The notes under the pieces are model-generated. The model did no database searches and was not told the DNA's origin. It was given only the letters and a program-made list of their open reading frames with translations. From NCBI RefSeq assembly GCF_900608595.1, contig NZ_UWYY01000011.1, positions 1-64,000 on the forward strand: a stretch of DNA of 64,000 bases, in the 5' to 3' direction. Positions 33,366 to 41,400 of the stretch are shown here, in pieces (positions within the stretch are counted from its first letter, which is position 1; each line of letters starts with the position of its first letter). The stretch is from Promicromonospora panici (GTDB taxonomy: Bacteria > Actinomycetota > Actinomycetes > Actinomycetales > Cellulomonadaceae). The position numbers and the translations under genes are program-made.

Positions 33366-34993
33366 GCACACCGGAGTTCCCCGACCTGTCCTCCCTACCG
33401 ATCTTCCACGAGTCGGACGCCCAGGCACCCGCACCTCCGCAGCGCACTCCCGGCGGCGGGACCGGCCCGGACCGGCGGTCGGCAACGGCGCAGCACAGCC
33501 AGGTCGCTCCGGTCGAGCAGGGCAACGGCGCGGCGCGCACCGCCCGTCCCGGCGGGCCCGGGAGGAGCGGCGGCGCGTCGTCGGGCAGCGGCACCTCACC
33601 GTGGGTGGGGGCCGTGGCCCGGGCCGGGCGGGAGTACCACGGGCAGCCCGGCAACCCGCGGCTGCGCGACTCCGAGTTCTGGCGTCAGGTCAACAGCCTG
33701 CGCGGTGAGGTCTCCTCGCGGCTGACGACGGCGCTCGCCACGCGCGAGCTGGACGAGGAGCAGCGCGAGGCGCTGGGCCAGGAGCTCATCCAGCAGGTGG
33801 TGCGCGACCACAACGATGCCCTGCTCTCCGGCGGCCAACGGAACTGGACCACGGAGTACCAGGTAGAGGTCACGCGCGCGCTGTTCGACGCGCTGTTCCG
33901 GCTCGGCCGGCTGCAGCCGCTCATCGACACACCGGACGTGGAGAACATCGAGATCACGGGCACCGCACCCGTGCTCATGCTGATGGGCGACGGCCGCCGG
34001 GCGTACGCGGAACCGATCGCTGACTCCGACGCCGAGCTCATCGACTTCCTGCAGTTCCTCGCGGCGCGCGATCCCGCCAACGAGCGGTCGTTCACCCGCG
34101 CCAACCCGTTCCTCAACCTGGACCTGCCCGGCCGGGTGCGGCTCGCCGCCGTCGGCTGGGTGGTGCCGTGGCCGCGCGTGACCATCCGGCTGCAGCGCCT
34201 GCAGTCGGTGGACCTGGAGCTGCTGCGCCGCAACCACACCGTCGACACGGTGCTGGCCGAGTTCCTCACGGCGGCGGTCCGGGCGCGCAAGTCGATAGTC
34301 GTTTCGGGGCAGGGTCAAGGATCTGGAAAAACCACCCTATTGCGGGCACTCTGCGCGAGCCTTGATGCCTGGGAATCCATCGCCACCATCGAGACCGACT
34401 ACGAGCTCTACCTGCACCTCGAGCCCGAGAAGCACAAGCGGGTGGTCGCGCTCCGCACGCGCGAGGGCTCCGGCGAGATGAACACGTCGGGCCGCCGAGT
34501 GGGCGAGATCAACACGAACGTCAACGTGTACGAGTCGCTGCGGCACAACATCTCCCGCGTCATCGTGGGCGAGGTGCGCGGGCCCGAGATCGTGTCCATG
34601 TTCCAGGCGATGCAGATGGGCAACGGCTCGCTGTCGACGGTGCACGCCGACGGCGCGCGCGACGTCGTCGAACGACTGGTCGGCATGGCCGTGCAGGACT
34701 CCACGCTCTCCGAGACCTACGCCTACCGGCAGGTGGCGCAGTCGGTCGACCTCATCGTCTTCCTCCGGGTCGACGCCGAGGGCGACGGCCGCCGCCACCG
34801 GTACGTCTCCGAGGTGATCGAGGTGACGCGTGGCGAGGCCGGCAACCCGGTGGCGATCACCGACGTGTTCGAGCCGGGTCCGGACGGCCGCGCGGTACCG
34901 AAGACGACACCGTCCTTCCTCGGCGACCTGGAGGCGGTGGGCTTCGACGCGAGCCTGCTGAACTACCGGGACGGGCTCTGGGGGCACGCGTGA
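33362..34993 (+). CDS. tadA: Tad secretion ATPase TadA/CpaF
   Basis: Hexameric type II/IV secretion ATPase powering pilus assembly. The disordered N-terminus of about 95 residues precedes the N-terminal domain and the ATPase core: Walker A SGQGQGSGKTTLL, Asp box (IETDYELYLHLEPEKHKRVVA), Walker B SRVIVGEVRGPEIVSM, and a His box MGNGSLSTVHADGA. The ATG at 33362 overlaps the previous stop (ATGA); the longer frame from 33293 is unsupported. Length 543. It leads directly into tadB. Confidence 0.95.
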   Translation: MSTPEFPDLSSLPIFHESDAQAPAPPQRTPGGGTGPDRRSATAQHSQVAPVEQGNGAARTARPGGPGRSGGASSGSGTSPWVGAVARAGREYHGQPGNPRLRDSEFWRQVNSLRGEVSSRLTTALATRELDEEQREALGQELIQQVVRDHNDALLSGGQRNWTTEYQVEVTRALFDALFRLGRLQPLIDTPDVENIEITGTAPVLMLMGDGRRAYAEPIADSDAELIDFLQFLAARDPANERSFTRANPFLNLDLPGRVRLAAVGWVVPWPRVTIRLQRLQSVDLELLRRNHTVDTVLAEFLTAAVRARKSIVVSGQGQGSGKTTLLRALCASLDAWESIATIETDYELYLHLEPEKHKRVVALRTREGSGEMNTSGRRVGEINTNVNVYESLRHNISRVIVGEVRGPEIVSMFQAMQMGNGSLSTVHADGARDVVERLVGMAVQDSTLSETYAYRQVAQSVDLIVFLRVDAEGDGRRHRYVSEVIEVTRGEAGNPVAITDVFEPGPDGRAVPKTTPSFLGDLEAVGFDASLLNYRDGLWGHA

Positions 34994-35868
34994 CCATGCT
35001 GATCGCGGTGCTGACCGGGCTCGGTCTGGGCCTCGGGGTGTGGTTCGTCGTCGTCGGCGCGCAGAAGCACGAGCCGACGCCGAAGCCCGCGCGGACCACC
35101 CCGCCGTTCCACGGGCTGCTCCGGCTGCTCGGGCTGACCAAGGGCGGGCCGCTGTACGCCCAGCGCAAGCTGCTGGGGATCGGCGCGGCTGCGGGTCTGG
35201 TGATCGGGATCGTGACCGGCTGGTGGTCGCTCATCCTGATCGTCCCGGTGCTGATCGTGGGGCTGCCCTCGCTGTTCCGCACGACCACGCAGTCCAACGA
35301 GGTCGAGAAGCTGACCGACCTGACCGCCTGGGTGCGGTCGCTGATCGGCGTGCTGTCCGGCGGAGCCGTCGGTTTGGAGCAGGGAATAGCGGCAACCCTG
35401 CACAGCGCGGCGCCGTCCGTACGGCCGTCGCTCGCCCGGCTCGTGGCGCGCCTGGAGGCCCGCCAGCCGATCAAGCCAGCGCTGTACCGGTGGGCGGAGG
35501 AGATGGACGACACTAGCGCGGACATGATCGCCTCGGCGATGATCCTCGAGTCCGACAACCGCACCGGCGCCGTGGCTCCCGCGCTCCGGCAGCTCGCCGA
35601 GTCCCTGTCGGCGCAGGCCAAGGCGCGGCGCGAGATCGAGACCGAGCGCGCGACCGGCCGCGCGACCGTGCGCTGGGTGACGATCGTGACGCTCGTGGTG
35701 CTGGCCGCCACGGCGATGTCCGGGTACCTCAGCGGGTACGACTCGCCGCTCGGCCAGGTCGTCGCGGTGGTCCTGTTCTGCGCGTACGTCGTCTGCCTGC
35801 TGTGGATGCGCAAGATCAGCCTCGGGCAGCCGATCCCCCGGTTCCTGCCCGACGAGCGGGAGGCCTGA
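34990..35868 (+). CDS. tadB: Tad inner-membrane platform protein TadB
   Basis: 292 residues with the GspF/TadB architecture: membrane segments at the N-terminus (MLIAVLTGLGLGLGVWFVVVG and LLGIGAAAGLVIGIVTGWWSLILI), a cytoplasmic helical T2SSF domain (LTDLTAWVRSLIGVLSGGAVGLEQGI...), and two C-terminal segments (WVTIVTLVVLAATAMSGYL; VVAVVLFCAYVVCLLWM). Translation starts at GTG 34990, overlapping the tadA stop, or ATG 34996. It pairs with TadC next door to form the platform on which TadA acts. Confidence 0.9.
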   Translation: MTMLIAVLTGLGLGLGVWFVVVGAQKHEPTPKPARTTPPFHGLLRLLGLTKGGPLYAQRKLLGIGAAAGLVIGIVTGWWSLILIVPVLIVGLPSLFRTTTQSNEVEKLTDLTAWVRSLIGVLSGGAVGLEQGIAATLHSAAPSVRPSLARLVARLEARQPIKPALYRWAEEMDDTSADMIASAMILESDNRTGAVAPALRQLAESLSAQAKARREIETERATGRATVRWVTIVTLVVLAATAMSGYLSGYDSPLGQVVAVVLFCAYVVCLLWMRKISLGQPIPRFLPDEREA

Positions 35869-35869
35869 C

Positions 35870-36790
35870 ATGTGGCCCTGGGCAGTCGGCAGCGGCCTGG
35901 TAGCCGGGCTCGGCCTGTTCCTCGTGGTGCGCGAGCTGCTGCCGTCGACGCCGCGGCTCCAGTCCGCGCTGGACCGGCTGAGCGGTGACGACAAGGTAGA
36001 GCCCATCACCGTGTCCGACGGCGGTGAGCTCACCGCCACGCAGCGGTACACCCAGGTGTTCGGGGCGTGGGCGCAGCGCCGGCTGCCCGTCGCGGTGCTG
36101 GGCCGAGGGGGACCGACCCGCGCGGACCTCGACCTCATCGGCAAGACCGCCACGGATCACTACGGAGAGAAGGCCCTTGGCACGGTGATCGTGCTGGTGG
36201 CGGTGCCGTTCCTCGGGCTGTGCGTGGGGCTGCTGAACCTGGGCATGCCGGTGTCGGTGCCGCTCGGGGTGGCGCTCGTGTTCGCCCTGGGCGCCTGGTT
36301 CCTGCCCGACCTCGACGCGAAGGCCAAGGCCAAACGCGCCCGCCAGGAGTTCTCCCGGGCCGTGTCGACGTACCTGGAGCTGCTGGCGATCGAGCGCATC
36401 TCCGGAGCTGGCGCCACACAGGCGACGTTCGCCGCGGCGCAGGTCGCCGGGTCGTGGCCGTTCCGGCGGATCGCGGCGGCTCTCGAACGCAGCAGGTGGG
36501 AGGGGCAGGCGCCCTGGGTGGCGCTGCGGGAGCTCGGCGAGGAGGTCGAGGTGGACGCGCTCGGCGAGGTCGCCTCCATCGTGGAGCTCGCGGGCACCCA
36601 GGGCTCGGCCATCCACGACCAGCTGCAGTCCAAGGCGGCGGCGATGCGCGACGCGCAGCTCGACGTCGAGCAGCAGCTGGCTCACGACGCGACGGTGCGC
36701 ATGACGGTGCCGGGAACTATGACAGTTTTTGTGTACTTTTTGATGCTCATATTTCCCATCGGGGTCACAATGTTTCAGACTGCGCCCTGA
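35870..36790 (+). CDS. tadC: Tad inner-membrane platform protein TadC
   Basis: 306 residues: an N-terminal anchor (WPWAVGSGLVAGLGLFLVV), two central membrane segments (LGTVIVLVAVPFLGLCVGLLNLG and VSVPLGVALVFALGAWFLPDL), a T2SSF domain (AVSTYLELLAIERISGAGATQATFAAAQ...) and a C-terminal segment (TVPGTMTVFVYFLMLIFPIGVTMF). It begins one base after the tadB stop. The last 25 codons are unusually AT-rich for the window, as is the adjacent intergenic DNA. Confidence 0.9.
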   Translation: MWPWAVGSGLVAGLGLFLVVRELLPSTPRLQSALDRLSGDDKVEPITVSDGGELTATQRYTQVFGAWAQRRLPVAVLGRGGPTRADLDLIGKTATDHYGEKALGTVIVLVAVPFLGLCVGLLNLGMPVSVPLGVALVFALGAWFLPDLDAKAKAKRARQEFSRAVSTYLELLAIERISGAGATQATFAAAQVAGSWPFRRIAAALERSRWEGQAPWVALRELGEEVEVDALGEVASIVELAGTQGSAIHDQLQSKAAAMRDAQLDVEQQLAHDATVRMTVPGTMTVFVYFLMLIFPIGVTMFQTAP

Positions 36791-36875
36791 ACCGGCCCAC
36801 CTCCAGTGGCACCCCGGTGTCACACGAGCCGCTTCTTACCCATTTGTTGAAGTCGACAGCACCCCAGGAGTCAAC

Positions 36876-37193
36876 ATGAACCAGCACCTGAGCCAGGGCC
36901 GGTCGGCGGCGTCGCGCGCCGCCGCACGAGCGTCGTTGCGCGTGGCTGCGGCGCGCGGTCACGTCGACACCCTGAACACCCGCTTCGCCGAACGCTCGGC
37001 CGAGCTCCGACGTCGGCTGGCCGCAGGGCGCGACGGCGAGCCAGACGACGCCGGTCTGGAGTCCATCGAGGTGGTCGTGCTTTCCGTGGTGGGACTCGGC
37101 ATCGCCATCGCGCTCGGAGCCGCGATCCGCGCGCTCGTCCAGCAGTACATGGGCCAGCTCGGTGGCGGCGGTGGCGGCGGGGGCAACGGGTAG
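36876..37193 (+). CDS. Flp-like major pilin candidate
   Basis: 105 residues. A basic leader of about 58 residues ends in DDAG, followed by LESIEVVVLSVVGLGIAIAL. Cleavage after Gly would leave Glu at position +5, the prepilin peptidase signature, and a hydrophobic helix for assembly. The tail is Gly-rich. The leader is much longer than in classical Flp (10-26 residues). The gene is set off from tadC by 85 bp, allowing extra expression, and is followed after 4 bp by the first TadE-like gene. Major subunit status is inferred. Confidence 0.8.
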   Translation: MNQHLSQGRSAASRAAARASLRVAAARGHVDTLNTRFAERSAELRRRLAAGRDGEPDDAGLESIEVVVLSVVGLGIAIALGAAIRALVQQYMGQLGGGGGGGGNG

Positions 37194-37197
37194 AGCT

Positions 37198-37572
37198 ATG
37201 GACGAACGCGGCGCCGCCTCCATCCAGACCGTCCTGACGTACCCGATAGTCCTGATGCTCATCTTCGGGATGGTGCAGGGGGTGCTCTACTTCCACGCGC
37301 AGAACACCGCCCAGTCGGTGGCCAACGGCGCCGTCCAGGCCGCGCGTGTCGAGGGCGGCAGCGTGGACTCGGGATACGCGGAGGCGGCCTCGCGCCTCGC
37401 TCGCGGGGGCGACGCGTTCGCGTCGGTCGACGTGTCGGTGACGCGTGGGGAAGAGATGGCCACCGCTCGGGTGGTCGGGCTGGCGCCGTCGATCGTGCCG
37501 GGGTTCCGGGGGTTGCGGGTGGAGCAGTCCGCCACCGGGCCGGTGGAGCGGTTCACGTCGGGGGCGGGCTGA
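37198..37572 (+). CDS. TadE-like pseudopilin
   Basis: 124 residues. MDERG is followed by AASIQTVLTYPIVLMLIFGM, the TadE pattern of a short basic leader and hydrophobic helix; the usual +5 Glu is Gln. The extracytoplasmic part begins YFHAQNTAQSVANGAVQAARV. The ATG at 37198 is chosen over the upstream frame, which would overlap the pilin gene. It overlaps the next gene by one base (TGATG). Confidence 0.8.
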   Translation: MDERGAASIQTVLTYPIVLMLIFGMVQGVLYFHAQNTAQSVANGAVQAARVEGGSVDSGYAEAASRLARGGDAFASVDVSVTRGEEMATARVVGLAPSIVPGFRGLRVEQSATGPVERFTSGAG

Positions 37573-38006
37573 TGAGCAGCGGCCACGATCGTTCCGAGAA
37601 CGGCAACGTCGCCATCAACACCGCCGTCGTGTTCCCCATGCTGTTGCTCATCGGGCTGCTGCTGGTGATGGCGGGGCGGCTGGTGCTGGCCGAGGGCGTG
37701 GTGCAGTCGGCGGCGAACGAGGCCGCGCGGGCGGCGTCGATCAGCCGGACGGCGACTGTCGCGGGCGCGCAGGCGACGTCGACCGCTACGTCGACGCTGC
37801 TGAACTCCGGGGTGCGCTGTGCGCAGACATCGGTCATACCGACGACCGACGCGTTCACCCTGCCGCTCGGGACCGTCGGGACCATCACCGTGCGGGTGGA
37901 CTGCGTGGTGTCGCTGAGCGACCTCGGCTTGCCGGGCGCGCCCGGCTCGCGGACGATCAGCGCGACGGGGACGTCGGTGCTCGACGCCTATCGGGGGCGG
38001 TCATGA
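37572..38006 (+). CDS. TadE/TadF-like pseudopilin
   Basis: 144 residues with ENG followed by NVAINTAVVFPMLLLIGLLLVMAG, a TadE-type leader and helix; Asn occupies the position of the +5 Glu. The extracytoplasmic domain has two cysteines (RCAQTS, VDCVVS), likely a disulfide. ATG 37572 shares a base with the preceding stop, and the stop overlaps the next start (ATGA). Confidence 0.78.
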   Translation: MSSGHDRSENGNVAINTAVVFPMLLLIGLLLVMAGRLVLAEGVVQSAANEAARAASISRTATVAGAQATSTATSTLLNSGVRCAQTSVIPTTDAFTLPLGTVGTITVRVDCVVSLSDLGLPGAPGSRTISATGTSVLDAYRGRS

Positions 38007-38485
38007 CCAGGGGGGCTGGGCGGATGCGGGTGCTGCGTGGGCGGACGGCGGGGTCGCCGTCGCGCGTCCGGGAGGTGCGGGAGCGGGGCGAGGTCAACAT
38101 CCTCGCGGCGGGCATGGTGCCCGCGCTCATCATCGCCATCGGCCTGGTGGTCGACGGCGGCGGGCGGCTGCACGCCGAGGACGAGGCCGAGTACGCCGCC
38201 GACCAGGCCGCGCGGGCCGCCGCGCAACAGATCCGGATCGATCGCGCGCAGCTGGGACTGCCCCCTGAGGTGGATCCCGCGCGCGCGACACAGGCTGCCG
38301 CCGACACCCTCGGCGCGCTGGATGTGCAGGGCGGCGTGACGGCCGTCAACGGCGCCACCGTCAACGTGGGTACACAGGTCACCTACGAGACCACGTTCCT
38401 CACGTTGATCGGAATCAGCTCGCTCACTGTCACGGCGGACGCCGAGGCGCGAGCAGTCCGCGGGATAGGACAGGAGGAATCCTGA
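38003..38485 (+). CDS. TadG-like pilus-associated protein
   Basis: 160 residues. After a 30-residue basic leader come ERG and EVNILAAGMVPALIIAIGLVVDGGGRL, the Tad-associated (TadG-like) N-terminus, followed by EDEAEYAADQAARAAAQQIR, the conserved small helical repeat of the family. The rest forms a short extracytoplasmic domain. Coupled by overlap on both sides. The long frame starting at 37445 is not coding. Confidence 0.78.
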   Translation: MTRGAGRMRVLRGRTAGSPSRVREVRERGEVNILAAGMVPALIIAIGLVVDGGGRLHAEDEAEYAADQAARAAAQQIRIDRAQLGLPPEVDPARATQAAADTLGALDVQGGVTAVNGATVNVGTQVTYETTFLTLIGISSLTVTADAEARAVRGIGQEES

Positions 38486-41400
38486 TGAGCACCTCGACAG
38501 TCCAGGGCCGTGCGGTGACCGGTGAGCCGGGTGGACCGCAGCGGGGCACGGGCGCACGCGTGGTGAGAGGACTGGGCGCGGCGTTGTTGCTGGTCGCGCT
38601 CGTCGTCGGGATCCCGGTCGGCCTGTGGATACTCGGCGGGCCGGTGTGGACCGGCCCCGTCAGCCTGAACCGGATCATCTCGACGCTGAGCAGTCCCGAC
38701 GTGACGGGATCCGTGCTCCTCGGGCTGGTCAAGATCGTGGGCTGGATCGGGTGGCTGACGTTCGCCATCGCCGTGGTGATCGAGGTGGTCGCGGCGCTGC
38801 GCGGCCGGCATTCGCCGCACGTGCGCGGGCTCGGGGCGCAGCAGCGTGCCGCGGCGGTGCTCGTCGGAGCGGTGATCACGATGCTGGTCGCGGCGCCGTC
38901 GGTGGCGCCCGCGATGGCGGCGCCGTCGCCGGTCGAGGCCGGCCGGACCGGGACGGTGGCGACCGCGCCGGTCGCCTCGGATGCCGCCGCGCCGTCCGGT
39001 GTCTCCGGCGCTACCGACAAGGTGGGCGGCCACGCCCGCGCGGACGAGGCGCCGTCGGCCACCTATACGGTGCAGCCGGGCGACTCCCTGTGGCGGATCG
39101 CCGAGCAGACGCTGGGTGACGGCGCGCGGTTCAAGCAGATCGCCGACCTCAACTACGGCGTCCCCCAGGCGGACGGCAATGCGCTCGACGCCGGCCACTG
39201 GATCGAGCCGGGCTGGGTCCTACGGCTGCCGGTGGAGGCATCGGGCGCTTCGGTGGAGACCGACGTCGCGGCGACCTCGACAGGCGCGGACGAGGACGAT
39301 CCCGTAGGGATCGCGCCGTCGAAGGCCCCGACCGACGACGAGGCCGACCCGGACGACTCGGACGGCACGGTGGACGTGCGGAACCGTGGGGCGGCGCCGG
39401 AGTCGGCCGAGGTGATCGTCGAGTCGGGCGACACCTTGTGGGGCATCGCCGAGGAGGAGCTCGGCGACGGGACCAAGTATCCGGAGGTCTTCGAGGCGTC
39501 GCGCGCCACGGAGCAGCCGGGCGGGGCCCGGCTCACCGATCCCGACTACATCCTGCCGGGCTGGACCGTGACGGTCCCCGGGGCGGGGGAGCCGACGTCG
39601 GGCGGCGGGGGCGAGGGCTCGCGCACCGATGATGCGGCGCAGCGCTCACCGGGTGCGGACGAGTCGGCGGACGAGCCGTCCCAGTCGGCCGGGCCGGACG
39701 CTTCGGACGAGTCGACCGAGACGACGCCGGAGGACGCCGACGCCGGGCAGCCCGACGCTTCGGAGTCCGCGGCAGCGGCTGCGGGCGCGGCCGGAAAGCC
39801 AGACCGCTCGGCGCCGGAGGACTCGGCTCCCGAGGAGCAGGCGCCGGAGCAGACGGCGCCGTCGGCCGAGGTGACGCCCGAGGGCGCCGTCGAGGTCGAG
39901 CCGGACGACATCGACGAGCCGGGTGGCGCGGGCAACGACGTCGTGGAGCGCACGCCGTCGGGTGAGCAGCCTTCCGGCGAGCAGCCGGCCGGGGAGGCGC
40001 CTGCGGCGCCGGAGCCGAACCGGGTGGCGCAGAACGCACAGCCCAAGGAGCTCTCCGACCGGGACGGCGCGGGACAGGGCGGCGGCGAGCGGGAGGGGAC
40101 CGGTCTGCCCGACCCCGCCGACGTCGGGAGCGGGAGTGCCGGTCTCGGCGGGCGCGACGCCGAGGATCCTGCCGACAAGGAGCCCGCCCCCGAGGAGACC
40201 GCGGAGGGCAACCTCGTCCCGCAGGCTCCGCCCGCACCACGGGAGACTCCCGGGCCGCAGTACGACGAGGTCACGCCCGAGGACCTCCGGAACGACCCGA
40301 ACCTCGAGCCGAACGAGTCGGCGCGGCAGGACGGTTCGCCCAGGGAGACGATTCCGGGCGAGGGGCTGATCGCCGACGAGCTCATGCCGCAGGACGAGCC
40401 GGAGCAGCCCGCCGAGGAGACGTCGTCCGGCAGCGGCACGACGTGGGGCGGCGACCCGGCGTCGGACAGCGTGGTGGAGAACGGTGCGGAAGGACTGACC
40501 GGGGACCCCGCGGAGATCCTGCCGGACTCCGATGTGACCGCGACGTCCGGCGGAGCGGTGACCGAGGAGGTCCTGCCCGACGAGATGTCCGGGGACGAGC
40601 CGGTCGCCGGAGAGCGGGTGCCGGAGGTCGCCGTCGAGTCGTCCCCACCCGTGGTGGCGCCGGTCGAGTCCGCGTCCGGCGCGGGGTCCGCGCCCGTCGA
40701 CGTGGCGGGCGCGACCACGGCTGCCACCGCAGCGGCCGGTACGACGGCTGGCGGTGCGTCGTTGCTGGACTCCGCGACCGACGTCGTCTCCGACGTGGTC
40801 GACGACCTCGACGAGTCGGTCGGCGTCCGGACCGCGGCCGGCGTCGGCGGACTGCTCGCCGCCGGGCTGCTCGCGCTGGTGGCCGTGAAGCGGCGCCGCG
40901 CGCGCAAGGGCCGGGTGCCCGGTGAGACCGTCGTCGTGCCCGGGCCCGAGACCCCGGCAGGCGCACTCGAGCGTGACCTGCACACCGTCGAGGACCCGTT
41001 CGGGCGCGACCAGGTCGACCGCGCCCTGCGCACCCTCGCGCAGTGGCACCGCGAGCGTGGCCTGCCGCTGCCCGGGGTGCGCGTCGCACGGCTCAAGAGC
41101 GGCGAGTTCGTCGAGCTCTACCTCGACCGCCCCGCCGACCTGCCCGAGCCCTGGGCCAGCACCACCGACCGGTTCGTCTGGCAGCTCGCGGCGGCCGATG
41201 CCGATGCGGCGTCGCGGGTCGGTTCCGGGGAGGCCGCCGACACCGATGGCGAGGCCCCCTACCCGGCCCTCGTCACCGTCGGCCACGACGACGAGGACAC
41301 GCACCTCATGCTCGACCTCGAGAACCTCGCGTGCCTCGACATCCGCGGCTCGGACGCCGCGGCGCAGGCCACGCTCGCGGCGCTCGCGATCGAGCTGGCC

